From contig CM060732.1 of NCBI GenBank assembly GCA_030704615.1, positions 11,408,001 to 11,472,000 on the forward strand: a stretch of 64,000 nt of DNA, read 5' to 3'. Below the pieces are notes generated by a model. The model was given only the letters and a program-made list of their open reading frames with translations, searched no databases and was not told the DNA's origin. The first letter of the stretch is position 1; every line of letters begins with the position of its first letter. Of the stretch, positions 45,152 to 56,744 are shown piece by piece. The translations under genes and the position numbers were made by a program. The DNA comes from Takakia lepidozioides (Eukaryota; Streptophyta; Takakiopsida; Takakiales; Takakiaceae).

Positions 45152-46952
45152 TCATCGCGGTGGCAAGCCGCTTGGTAAATCCTCCGGCATCACATCCTGG
45201 TATTTCTCCAAGATCCCCTTGATCCAATCTGGGCTCGGCTCCCCATCGCCTTCTCCCTTCACTTCTCTAATGTAAAGCAAAAACTGGGGCTCGTGTGCCT
45301 CCTCCACGGCCCACTCCTTTGCTGACAAAAGGTTTATTCGCCCTCCCACGGATTTGGGCGTTTCCGACACTCGTAAAACCTCGCCACCATTCCCACATGG
45401 CAGCGTGACCACTCTCTTGCGGCCATCTATGACCGCTCCGGATTTGCTCAAAAAGGTCATCCCCAAAATGAGATCCACTCCATCGATCTCGCAAATGGTG
45501 AAGTTCTCACATCCCTCCCAACTTCCCAGTTGAAGAGGAACATCAAACGCCAACCTTGTCGCCAACTGTGGTTCTCCTTTGGCAGAACGCACCTCAATAG
45601 AGGCCCCCACGTCACTTGTCGGGAGTCCCAGCTTTTGTGTCGTTGCCGGTGTCATGAAGGAGTGCGACACTCCTGTGTCCACCAACAACGACACATTAGT
45701 TCCGGATATTATCCCATCCACGAACAATAACTGACTCCCTTTTCGTAAGGCGCCAGTTTCCTGATACAACTCACAAGAAAATTTGCCTACCTTGCAAGTC
45801 CTGGCGACCACCGCTTCCACCAAGCGACTGATGGTATCTTCCGACAGCTCCGTGGTCGCCCGAGTCATGTTCAATTGCCGGGGCTTCGTGCACTTCTTGG
45901 CCATGTGCCCGGGCTCCCCGCAATCGAAACACACTCCATCAAAGGTCGCCTTCTGTCCGCCATAAGCCGCTCCACCCGCTTTTCCTTTCGAAGCACCGGG
46001 TGCCGCCTTGACATGTGAAGGCCCTCCCTTCGATTTCCACGTGTCATTGTTGCCGCGTGGCCTATCCCACTTCTTTTCCGGTCGGAAGGAGTCACCTTCC
46101 CGCCGGGTCTTCTTGTGGTTCAGCTCCGTACGGCCTTGTCTCTCACCCCTAGGGACATCCGAGAAACATTCAGCCCTCTCAATTGCCTCGTTCAAAGTCT
46201 TGGGTGGCTTCTCCTCCAACTTCCGCCTGGCCCATGGGGCCAGTCCCGCCACAAAGTTGAAGACCATTTCTGGTTCTGCCATGTCCGCGACTTCGAGCAA
46301 CAACACATTGAAAGCCTGTACATACCCCCGAATGTCATCTGTTTGCTTCAAATTCCTCATCTTGTCCCGGGCAAGCCAAGACGCGTTGAGGGGCACAAAC
46401 TGTCTCTTCATCAATTCCTTGAACCCACTCCAGTTCAAGGTTTCTGGGCTTGGACCTCGGTCGTGAAGACGTTTCTGCCACCATTGTTGAGCATAGCCCC
46501 TCAAATAGGTGGCAGCCACTTCCACCCGATCCTCGTCACTCAACTTGGCCGCCCGGAAGTACTGCTCTAGCTCCAGGAGCCAGGTGTTGAGTGCCTTCCG
46601 ATTTCGGACGCCCTCGAAGGTGCCGGGTTCTTTAGGCTTCACCTTAAACTTTGCCTTAGTGGAAGTGGCATTAGCCGCCTTCAACACGTCTTTCAACGTC
46701 CCGCCAAACTGCGCCAACAACCCTTTCCTTAAAGGCAGCCGGCACGGGAGGCATCTCTTGGTTTGTCGGAGCTCTCAAGGATTCCTTAGGCTCCGACTCC
46801 TCGGATTCCTCCCGCTCTTGAGCGGCCTCGTTTTCAGAAACATGCATCGCTTCCTCAAACGGCCGCCTCGGTGACACGTCGCTCCCATCGGGCTCACCGG
46901 GATCATCATCTTTTGGGCCGTTCCGCTTTCGCTTCGGCTTGCCCGACCCCAT
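45152..46952 (-). pseudogene. Chromovirus gag-protease
   Basis: The start is the ATG at 46952, 39 bases after the primer-binding site, followed by a basic, acidic and then Pro-rich leader. A one-base insertion near 46725 (compare 47774-47790 in the related copy) shifts the frame; after it the frame stays open to 45152. Visible parts are the capsid region (WLLELEQYF, QWWQKRL, FVAGL), the zinc knuckle CFDCGEPGHMAKKC and the aspartic protease LLVDTGVSHSF followed by LILGMTFL. A TGA at the end separates it from pol by about 20 bp. Gag forms the particle and the protease processes it. The frameshift probably prevents production of full Gag. Confidence 0.88.
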
Positions 46953-46990
46953 AGTGAGGCCAATCCCAAGGACGATCGCGTACTGAACTC

Positions 46991-47005
46991 TAAGCTCTGA
47001 TACCA
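46991..47005 (-). promoter_or_regulatory. Primer-binding site (initiator-Met tRNA type)
   Basis: The minus strand reads TGGTATCAGAGCTTA, the sequence complementary to the 3' end of plant initiator methionine tRNA, used by many LTR retrotransposons to prime minus-strand DNA. It lies two bases from the LTR end at 47008. Confidence 0.9.
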
Positions 47006-47007
47006 AG

Positions 47008-47734
47008 TGTCGTGCACCTCCCTTCGGTAAGCTCCTCTTCAAGTCATAGTTACTCGCTTTGATGCGCGCGCCTGACTCCCAACCTGGCCGCCGGGCCAAC
47101 TTGGAGCTTCGGCTGCTCACCGGGACATAACGGTCCCCCCCTTTGCTTCCCACTAAACCCTCCACCTAATTGGGACTAGTGGAATTCCCTTTGGTAGATG
47201 GCAGTCCGGAACAGCTCCCCACTCTTTGGTCGCTTTCCGGCTCGCTCGCTTACTCACTAGTTTTTGGTCACCAACGGGCTTGCACCGTTCTCGGGGTTAC
47301 TACTCCCTATATATACTTCTGTAGCTGTCCGCGGGGGTTTCACAACCAGCCATGCCATTTTATGGCGAACCACCACGAAAACCCTCGACTCCCGGTGATG
47401 AGTCGCGATGAGTCTTGGCCCGCTCATCACGGCCCCTATGGACCGTGATGAGTCCCAAGACTCCCCACGACTCCCACCACGAGGTCTCCGCCCCCATGGT
47501 GAGTCCTATGCCACCCCCACTAAGTCCCGCTAAGCTACCACCACCCCTTGTGGAGCCACCCCCATCGCAACCCGGTGTGCGGGGCTCCACCTAGTGAGCG
47601 CCTCCGCCTCCTTGAGTGCCTTGGGCACTCAAGGGTGCTTCAGCCCCCAATAACTATCGTTGCCGATGCCCCCATCACAGGGGCAGCCCCTCATGTGTCC
47701 CGACCCCCTGCCCTCAAGGCAAAGGGCCGCGACA
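47008..47734 (-). repeat. Type-A LTR at the 5' end of the minus-strand chromovirus
   Basis: On the minus strand it runs from TGTCGCGGCC to GCACGACA, with short inverted ends TGTCG/CGACA, 727 bp. A TATATATAG promoter-like box lies at about 47309-47317. It sits directly before the primer-binding site, as a 5' LTR should. It shows no visible similarity to the 434-bp LTR at the other end of the element. Its outer edge abuts the truncated gag of the plus-strand copy at 47735. Confidence 0.75.
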
Positions 47735-49140
47735 GCTCCGCTAGACCAATAGATGTCTCCCATGCCAGCAGCCTTTTGGGAAGGGTTGTTGGCGCAATTT
47801 GGCGGGATGTTGAAAGATGTGTTGAAGACAGCTAATGCCACTTCCACTAAGGCAAAGTTTAAGGTGAAGCTTAAGGAACCCGACACCTTCGAGGGCATCC
47901 GAAATTGGAAGACACTCAACACCTGGCTCTTGGAGCTAAAGCAATACTTCCGAGCGGCCAGGTTGAGTGAAGAGGATCGGGTGGAAGTGGCTCCCACCTA
48001 TTTGAGGGGCTATGCCCAACAATGGTGGCAAAAACGCCTTCATGACCAAGGTCCAAACCCGGAAACCTTGAGCTGGAGTGGGTTCAAGGAACTTATGAAG
48101 AGACAGTTTGTGCCCCTCAACACGTCCTGGCTCGCCCGAGACAAGATGATGAACAAACGGATGACATTCAGGGATATGTTCAGGCTTTCAATGTGTTATT
48201 GATCGAAATCGCGGACATGACAGAACCAAAAATGGTCTTCAAATTTATGGCGGGACTGGTGGCCTCATGGGCCAAGCGGAAATTGGAGGAGAAGCCACCT
48301 AAAACTTTGAACGAGGCAATTGAAAGGGCTGAATATTTCTCGGATGTCCTTAGGGGCGAAAGACAAGGCCGTACGGAGCTGAACCACAAGAAGAATCGGC
48401 GGGAGTGTGACTCCTTCCGACTGGAAAAGAAGTGGGATAGGCCACGTGGCGACAATGGCACATGGAAATTGAAGGAAGGGCCTTCGCACGTTAAGGCGGC
48501 ACCAGGTGCTCCAAAAGGAAAAGCAGGTGCAACGACCTATGGTGGACAGAAGGCAACCTTTGATGGAGTGTGTTTTAATTGCGGGGAGCTCGGGCACATG
48601 GCTAAGAAGTGCACGAAGCCCCGTCAATTGAACATGACTCGGGCAACCACGGAGCTATCCTAAGATACCATCAGCCGCTTGGTGGAAGCGGTGGTTGCCA
48701 ATCCTCTTAGGTTTACATCCGTTAGGGTAACGTCCAGGATGGGTCTTGGGAAAGTGTCTCGATGGATTTCATGACTGCTATGCTGTTGTCAAAAGGATTC
48801 AGTAAAATGGGCCATTTCATTCCCACCAAGGAGACGGCAACGGCACAGGAGACGGGACGACTTTACTTCGCCCACGTCTTCAAGCATCATGGACTCCCGA
48901 AGGATATTGTCTCGGACCGCGATCCAAAGTTCACAAGTAAATTTTGCAGGGCACTCTGGAGGAAAATGGGGACGAGGCTCAAGATGAGCACCGCTTTCCG
49001 ACCTACGACGGACGGCCAAACGGAAAGGATGAATTTCGTGGTGAAACAGATCTTGTGGAATTACGTATCGGCAGACCAATCGGACTGGGTGGAGCACTTG
49101 GACGCGGCAGAGTTCTGTTATAATAACACAAAACACTCCG
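47735..49140 (+). mobile_element. Chromovirus copy 2a: gag fused to integrase piece
   Basis: Plus-strand relative of the 42-47 kb element. Gag is readable from 47753 (PAAFWEGLLAQFGG, QYFRAARL, QQWWQKRL), with a frameshift near 48150, then the zinc knuckle CFNCGELGHMAKKC and a TAA at 48661. After 48700 the protease, RT and RNase H are gone; about 40 unrelated bases lead into integrase (48762-49139: [21 protein letters not shown]). Ten integrase residues after LSKGF are missing, the same 30-bp deletion as at 53080. It is interrupted at 49140 by another LTR. Confidence 0.88.
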
Positions 49141-49470
49141 TGTCAAGTTAAATAAACACAGTATGAAACTAACTAGAATAAATCTAGTTATTTGTATTTG
49201 ACACTTGGATTTAGTTCAAGTGTTAAGTCAGGTGTCAAGTTTAGTTTGACACCTGAACCGTCTTATCTTCACGAGAGCGTCAGTCATGCGGCTCATCTCT
49301 CTTGAGTTGAGCCTACACGACCGAGCTCCCTCACTGCTTAGAATCTGAGTGTGCTTATGAAGGGAGGATATGATGTTGTGGGGTGGAGTCCCCATAGCTT
49401 GGGGTGCCCTTGGCTCGACTCTTAGTTTTAACGAGTGATTGTGTTGTATTGAGTGTTTCTGTGTCAACAG
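49141..49470. repeat. Candidate LTR (330 bp), possibly solo
   Basis: Begins TGTCAAGTTA and ends GTGTCAACA, so it has TG...CA ends in either orientation. It interrupts integrase sequence precisely after CACTCCG. Two short hairpins lie inside (AGGTGTCAA/TTGACACCT around 49231-49255). No 5-bp duplication is visible at its edges and no second copy was found in the window, so a solo LTR is the simplest reading, with modest support. Confidence 0.5.
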
Positions 49471-49499
49471 TGTGAATCTAGTTATTTATCTGGAGACGT

Positions 49500-49950
49500 A
49501 GTCAGGTGACCAATACATCCTCCACTCCTCAATCTCCGCTTCATGTCATCGCCTGAACTCGTGGTAATCATCCATAGGCGGGCCTTCCAAATGCTGGAAC
49601 AATCCCTTCCACGCCATGAATGGGGTGAACAGCTGTGGATTGTGCATCTGCTGCAAATCACACCAGCTGTCGAACTCCTGGATAAAGTCATCCAGCTTGA
49701 TTGTGCCCACAGCTCCAGAGTACCTACGAGGCTCCTTAGTAGCTCCATACATCTCCTCCATGTCGTCCCACAACAATGGCAAGGAAACAACTTGCACCGC
49801 CGGTGTAAGTCCTCTTGATTCACAATCCGAATCAAAACCTTCCGTAGAAGACACAAGAGGTGAAGGTGGCCTAAACCACACACATCGTCTCGTGTACCCA
49901 CTAGTATCGCTAGTGCTCAAACCGGCACTCTCCCCAGCAACTAGTGGCAC
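49500..49950 (-). pseudogene. Gag fragment of another retrotransposon
   Basis: The minus-strand frame from 49950 encodes a Pro/Ser-rich leader and then a capsid-like region with YSGAVGTIKLDDFIQEFDSW, FTPFMAWKGLFQHLEG and MDDYHEFRR, where a TGA replaces the expected Trp codon. This resembles Ty3-type gag capsid segments but is not the gag of the neighbouring chromoviruses. No protease or RT follows. Its relation to the LTR at 49141 is unclear. Confidence 0.65.
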
Positions 49951-51263
49951 CTCCGTGTTGACAAACTGTCACTCAACCGGTCATGAATATGTCTCTAACC
50001 CCCTCTCCACAAGGTTACCGGGTAGAGAACCTGTTGCGGCTTATGGTTTGGAATACAAGGTTCCTAACATAGCCTACACTTGCACCTGCATCCACCGCAA
50101 GCACTCATATGGTTGGCTGGTCATCACCTCCAACCTCACCACAGGAGAAACAATGATGGTCTGACTAGTCATCACCCCAGCCTCACCATTGACAACATGC
50201 TCTAGGACTGGCCGGTGATCAAATCCGGACCAATCACCTATAAAAACAAGCGCCCACACAAAACTAACATGGTGCACAGTCAAGCATGCAGGTATGGAGG
50301 GGATCCAAACACAAGAAATCAGAACGACAACTCCCCCACACAAAAAACAATTCCACAGTGTTGCTCCTGCAAGGATACCCTAGCCCAAACCCGGACTGAC
50401 TCTTGCCTCCACCTACGGAAAGGTCTTGGCCTAGTGAGATGGTGGAAAACTACGAGGAAGAGAAGCTAAAGCAATGCCTAACCCCAACATGCCCTCATTC
50501 CAACACTCTTTCTCTCCTCTCTTCCCTCACTTGCATGACCATGGGAATATCATGAAGATATTCCTCGAACCGCCTTCCACAAGCCACATGCCAGTACTCA
50601 AGCAGTCCACCAGTGCCTCCACGAGTCAGCAAAGGCCGTCCATAGGTCAACACGGGCCACCACAGACCAGCACAGGCCCAAACAGATCACTGGTCACAGC
50701 CGTCATAACCCCACATAGGCCACAGTCCCACAGCCCGTCACAGCCTGTCACAGCCCCACAAGCCATAGGTCACAGCCCATCACAGCCCATCACAGCCTAT
50801 CACAGCCCCACAAGCCATAGGCCACAGCCCGTCACAACCCCATCCATGGCCACTTACGGCAGTTTAGCCATTTCTCCAAAGGGGTTTAGCCACGCCAAGC
50901 TAGGGTTTGTGTCTCTTGGACTCTAAGCTTCTTTGCACCGAGCTATGGTGGCTGTGAGGAAATCAGCAAGGTATTCTTGCTCTTTCGGCTCCCACACACC
51001 ACCAATAGTAGCCCTAAGCCATGAGGTGGTTGCCACAACCCAAGCCTTCTTTCTCACTAAGACTCCCCAAACACGCCACTAAACTCAAATGGCAAACAAC
51101 CAAGCCTTGCTGGTTTCCAGCCCTTGTGAGCACTCATTCAAGCGCTCTCCTTGGCCATAACATCTGTCTTAGAGCTTATTCCAGCCCCCTACACCTGCCA
51201 CTTCAAGAGCCATGCTCTATCTAGGCTCGAGGTTGAAACCCCAACTCACATATGCCCTACAAG
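49951..51263. repeat. Spacer with degenerate CACAGCCC repeats
   Basis: No gene. The part at about 50640-50840 is built from imperfect 10-mers (CACAGCCCGT, CACAGCCCAT, CACAGGCC). The remainder is C-rich with short frames and separates two chromovirus segments. It may be non-coding parts of the element whose gag lies at 49500-49950. Confidence 0.55.
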
Positions 51264-54078
51264 GGAGCCGAGCCCAGATTGGATCAAGGGGATCTTGGAG
51301 AAATACCAAGATGTAATGCCGGAGGATTTACTAAGCGGCTTGTCACCATAAAGAGGAGTTGACCACAAAATTGAGGTGATACCAGGATCGGAGCTGCCTG
51401 CCAAGGCGCCCTACCGGTTGAGCCACAGAGAGTTGGTCGAGTTGAAGACTCAGCTCAAGGATCTAATGTCAAAGGGGTACATCCGGCCGAGTAAGTCACC
51501 TTATGGAGCCCTGGTGCTATTCGCAGACAAGAAGGATGAGACGCTGCGGATGTGTGTCGATTACAAGGCTTTGACTATAAAAAACCGGTACCCTTTGCTA
51601 AGGATCGACGACCTTTTCGATCATTTGGCTGGAGCGAAGTATTTCAGCCGGATCGATTTACGCTCCGACTACCATCAAATTCGAGTGGCGGAAGGAGATG
51701 AGGAGAAGACCGCGTGCAAGACAAAGTATGGTTCATATGAGTTATTGGTGATGCCTTTTAGGCTCACCAACACTCCCGCAACCTTTAACACGCTAATGAA
51801 CAGCCTTTTCCAGGAGTGGTTGGATGACTTTGTGATCGTGTACATCGACGACATCTTGGTGTACTCGAAAACAAATGAAGAGCACCTGGAGCACTTCAAA
51901 AGGGTGTTCCAGAAATTGTGGGAAGGGAAGTTGTATGCCAAAGCTTCAAAGTGTGAATTTAGGCTTACAAAAGTGGAGTTCCTGGGGCATGTGATTACAC
52001 AGGGATGGGATCAAAATGGATGACAGAAAAGTGAGGGCGATCTTGGACAGGGAGCCTCCGACTTCAGTCCCGGGAGTGCGATCCTTCCTAGGACTCGCCT
52101 CATATTACCGAAAGTATGTGAGAAATTTCGCCGAGATCGCGGGGCCGCTGTCAAACCTTCTGTGTAAATCCAAGGTATGGGTATGGAAAACCTTTTGTGG
52201 CCAAGCTTTTGCCGAGTTGAAGCAGCGGATGGCGGAAGCTCCAGTCTTGAAAATCCCGGAGTTCGACCGTCCGTTTGAGATTCATACAGATGCATCAGAC
52301 TTCGCGATTGGAGGTGTACTCATGCAAGATGAACGTCAAGTGGCTTATGAAAGTAAGAAACTGAATGAAGTGGAGCAACGATGGCCAACGCACGAGAAAG
52401 AGATGAAGGCGGTGGTGCATTGCCTTGAGCTTTGGCGTCACTATGTTGGTTTCAACCCGGTGAAAGTATTCACGGACAATGTCACAGTGAAGTATTTTGC
52501 CACGCAGCCTAAGTTGTCCCCAAAATATCTTAGGTGGCAAGACACTTTAGCGGTGTTGGACGTGGATATCTAGTAAAAACCGGGATGGGACAATGTGGTG
52601 GCCGATGCCTTAAGTAGAAAGCAGCAGCTCATGCTGATATACAGGGGCGAGACAACACTCCAAAGGAAGATCCGGAAGGCTTACCGAAAGGATGAGATGG
52701 CGAAGTCTGTGATGTGGGACTTAAGGATGGGGTGAAATCGCAGTTCCACATGCAAAATGGACTGCTCTGGTACAAGCAAAAGCGTCTCTATGTGCCGAAG
52801 GAAGGGATCAGAGATAGTCTCTTAAGATAATGCCATGATGGCCCGCTTGCGGGCCACGGTGGAACCAAGTGCACCGCGGCACTCCTGAAGAAAGAGTATT
52901 TTTGGTCCAAACTGAGGGAGGAAGCCGTGGAGTATGTCAAGACATGCACCACATGCCAATAAAATCGGAGCGAATACAAAAAGCAAGCGGGGCTGTTACA
53001 ACCCTTGCCGATTCCAGAGGGGTCTTAGGAAAGTGTCTCAATGGATTTCATGACTGCTATGCCGCTGTCAAAAGGATTCAGTAAAATGGGTCATTTTATT
53101 TCCACCAAAGAGACGGCAATGGCACAGGAGACGAGACAACTTTACTTCGCCCACGTCTTCAAACATCATGGACTCCCGAAGGATATTGTCTCGGACCGCG
53201 ATCCAAAGTTCACAAGTAAATTTTGGAAGGCACTCTGGAAGAAAATGGGGACGAGGCTCAAGATGAGCGTCGCCTTCCGCCCTACGACGGACGGCCAAAC
53301 GGAAAGGGTGAATTTCGTGGTGAAGCAGATCTTGCCGAATTACGTGTCGGCAAATCAATCGGACTGGGTGGAGCACTTTGACGCGGCAGAGTTCTGTTAT
53401 AATAACACAAAACACTCCGCAACGGGAGTTTCTTCTTTCGTATTGGTCTATGGAAAAGCACCTTTGGTGCCGACAAGTTGGACCGCCCAATACATTGAAG
53501 AACCGGCAGCAGCAGCGGTGTTGGAAGAACGCGAACATTTGTTGAAGCTCACAAAGTACAATATTGTCCAAGCTAGGAAACGGTATGAACGGCAGGCGAA
53601 TCGGAAGCAGAGGGAAGTTAAGTTTGAGGCAGGCACGGAGGTCTGGTTGAACATCAAGAATTTCCGACTACCTCCGGAAGTGAGTCCGAAGTTCGTACCT
53701 CCGTATGCGGGACCCTTTCGCATCCGAAAGGTTATGAATGAGGATATGTATGAATTGGAGCTGCCGGCAAACAACAAGGTGCATCCGGTATTCCACGTCT
53801 CCCTTTTGAAGCATTACTTCAAAGATGAAGCGCGTCCGAATCGGCATCAAGTGTTGCGTCCGCCACCCGTGCTGTTGGATCATGAAAATGAACTTGAGTA
53901 TGAGGTGGAGGTAGTGCTTAAGTCGATGAGGTTCAAGAATCGAGAAACGGAGTATCTCGTGAAATTGAAGGGCTATCATCATGTGGAGGCATCTTGGGTG
54001 CGTCCCTCAGAAATGGGAAACGCATCCAAGGCGGTTGCAGCTTTCGAAGGACGACCTCAAAAGCGGAAGAAGCGTTGA
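51264..54078 (+). pseudogene. Chromovirus copy 2b: pol without gag
   Basis: Begins abruptly in the protease-RT linker (GAGCCGAGCCC, then PDWIKGILEKYQDV) and continues through RT ([17 protein letters not shown]), RNase H ([11 protein letters not shown]), integrase (DGQTERVN) and chromodomain (VEVVLKS, YLVKLKGY). Defects: TAA just before the RT region (51349), a one-base insertion near 52000, TAG-TAA at 52571-52576, several stops between 52720 and 53030, and the 30-bp integrase deletion near 53080. The last 345 codons (53041-54078) are open. It is followed by a purine tract and the type-B LTR. Confidence 0.9.
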
Positions 54079-54112
54079 TGGAGACATCAACCTTGGATCG
54101 TGGGGGAGGAAA

Positions 54113-54546
54113 TGCATGCTTAGCCCGGCTTAGCTAGCTCAGGAATCCGTTTGCAAAAACTTGTATTGTACAAATTTTGTTGTAAATGAAATGGTTTCCA
54201 AATATTGTGTTTCATATCTTATTGGAATGGTGATGCATGGTATGGTTGGCTAGTGTGTAGAATGCATGCTAGCTTACAAAGTGAGAGAGGTAAATTGGAT
54301 TAGTCGTGTGTTTGTGTAGTGCCGAAATCAGGTGACTCCCATCCAAGGGGCAAGGAAACTTGCACCTTCGTTGGGAGTTCACGTGCTAGTGCGCACCTGG
54401 TGCGTGTGCGTACTATAACTGTGCTACCGAGGGGGTTGCCTTGTAGTGCGGGCTAACGTGGAAGCTACGTGCTTCTGTTCACGTACTATAATCGTGTAGC
54501 CTCGGGATGAAGTCGTAGTGCGGCTTCGGCGTGTTCCCGTACCTCA
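54113..54546 (+). repeat. Type-B LTR at the 3' end of copy 2b
   Basis: Runs from TGCATGCTTAGCCCGG after the purine tract GGGGGAGGAAA to CCTCA, 434 bp, matching 41921-42354 in reverse complement. No second LTR of this type precedes copy 2a or 2b in the window. Confidence 0.8.
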
Positions 54547-54990
54547 GGCCAGCATTCCAAGGCGGACCCAATTGTAGTGATTGGGGTGCACAGTTGGTTC
54601 CAGGTTATCTTTCTAGTCAAAAAACGGTTCAAGACGAACCCTTGCTCAAGGTGATGCCAAAAACGACATCACGAGCGGTTACAAGCAAATGTTGTTGCAG
54701 TAAGGCGATTCAATCCTCGGGGAGGATCGTTCCTTGGCCCTGAAGTGGGCCAAGAAGAGTGCACTGCAAGGGCCTGCACCGTTTGTTTGCACCACCTCGC
54801 GAAAGTTTAGGATCCGTCTAGCTTTAGTGAGCAAATTGTCAGTGAGATTGAACTTGAGAGACATGTAGATGTTGTTGCACCATCTGAGGGTATCAATGTT
54901 GCAAAGGTGTTTTACAAGTCCAACTAAATAGTTTTCATGCCCAATCACGTTTCTGGAAACCTTATGCGCGCTCTTCCCTTTGCTGGACAT
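54547..54990. other. No gene recognised
   Basis: Unique-looking sequence between the LTR end and the hAT-like pseudogene. A minus-strand frame of 103 codons has no recognised domain. It may be 5' flank or TIR sequence of the hAT-like element, but no 8-bp duplication was found. Confidence 0.4.
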
Positions 54991-54994
54991 TCTT

Positions 54995-55925
54995 CACAGT
55001 CAATGATGGCGGAGTTATTGACGTTGACAAACCGCAAGTGATGAGGTGTATAATCTGTCATGGTGCATATGGATCTTTTAGCTCTTCGCACTCGTAGCAA
55101 AAAAAACTTGATTACTTACTTGAAGTCAAATGGTATTAGTGCCATGAGAAAACATGTTGAGACTGAGCACTCACACTTAGGTAGTAGATACGATGAAGAT
55201 GTGAGCAGCAGGGCAAATGATCTTTTGGAACGGCAACCTGCAAAGAAACGCCCAAAAGTCACACCTGGTACAATCTTCAAGTTCTTTTCTTCAATAGACC
55301 TTTTCAAAAATGATGCACCCACACAGAAGTCTTTCCTTCATAATCTTCTTCTGTTTGTGATTAAGCAATACTTGCCGTTGAGGACAGTATAATCAGTGTG
55401 GCTGCAAAGGTTGGCATTAGGCTTGTGTCCAAGCGTTGTGTTTCCAAGATGATCAGTGTTGTTGACAAAACTAGAGAGAAGTATGTCATTCCAGTATTGC
55501 CGTCGTGTATCACAACAACAGTTACCTTCAACTTATGGATGTCCAAAGGTGCATATGATATTTTCACTGTTGTCGTTAATTTTCTATCCTCCGAATGGGA
55601 ACCTAGGCATGTGACAATTGGTTTATTTGAAGTAAATCACACTGCTGGACAGGCCATGGCGATGCAGCTGCAAAATCTGCTCATTAAGAAATTGCTTCGC
55701 ACATGCCATGTCTAAGGTTTGTCAGTATGCAAGCACCGATGAGAAAGTCTGTCGACGGTTCTCTTATGTGTCCATCAAAGTTGCTCAAAGTGACATACAA
55801 AAATGTATCACCTGGCCTAAGAAATCCGGAAAAGACCTACAAGCATGGGATGCTGCTTGTATTACTAAGGGACTCCGTCCAAGAAAGCTCAACACTCCTG
55901 CGAAAATCGGGTAATCAGTTGTTTC
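54995..55925 (+). pseudogene. hAT-like transposase with BED finger
   Basis: Fragments in order: a BED-type finger (RCIICHG ... MRKHVETEH), a linker KKRPKVTPGTIFKFF, then the start of the hAT catalytic region (TFNLWMSKGAYDIFTVVVNFL, WEPRHVTIGLFE), and WPKKSGKDLQAWDAACI with LRPRKLNTP. hAT transposases cut and paste DNA with 8-bp target duplications. Frameshifts near 55060, 55390 and 55710, a missing stretch of the core and absence of the C-terminal dimerisation domain show it is dead. Confidence 0.78.
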
Positions 55926-56744
55926 ATAGAATTTCGAAAATTTCTAGATTGCATCATTTTTGTGTTGATGGGGCTAAATAATTCAAATGTGGCTTTGTGT
56001 TGCCTTATGTATGTAAATGTGATTGTGCAACAAAGTTGTATTAATTTCTAATTGGTGTCAACATTTTGGTGGGATGCTTAGATTTTTAAGTCGTATTTTA
56101 TTTCAAGATGCTCTTCGGTTTCGAGCAACCATCAATCACTGCTACAGCCATGCAGACAATTATAATCACAAATTGTGTCCTCAACCAAAGTAAAGGACGT
56201 TGGTTATTATTAGATGTTTTGAATTCAACCAAGCCTTGGTTGTTAAATATCAGAGTGACATTGATGCAAGAATTGTAGATGACAACTTGGGTATATGGAA
56301 GGAAGCTACGCCACGAGCCTGCTCACGTGAGCCTATGAGCCCAGGCACTTAGTCGGAGCTTGGGCGTCACGCTTAGTGGTCGTGAGCGCAGAGTGGTGCG
56401 GTATTAGAAAGAGGGTATATACCCAAGGATAAAGGCAGACCTATTCCCGCGAGAATTCCAGCAACGTCATTTGAAGAATTGGAATCGTATTGATGCATTC
56501 ATTATGTGCTTGTAATCAGGTGTGATAACTTATGTGGGTGTGTGGCAGCAGCACAATTGATAGAACAAGGCACTGCTAATCAAGGTAACTTCTTCAACGC
56601 ATTTCAGCCTGTTTTTCCATGGCTGTCATTGGGATTGCAGCCCTATCAGCTGATTCTGTGTCTAAGTAGCATGGACATGGTAGTCAAATAGACTCTTGCC
56701 AATGTGGATAGTGGGAGGGCAGAGGAGGTAGACCTAGTTATCAG
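55926..56744. other. No gene recognised upstream of LRR gene
   Basis: Short frames only. GTTATCAG at 56737-56744 is a possible splice acceptor for the LRR reading frame that opens at 56745, so upstream exons of that gene could lie here, but none is recognisable. Confidence 0.4.

Noticed and set aside
50640-50840. CACAGCCC repeats as a CRISPR array
   Set aside because: Units are about 10 bp and degenerate, with no constant spacers, in a eukaryotic context.
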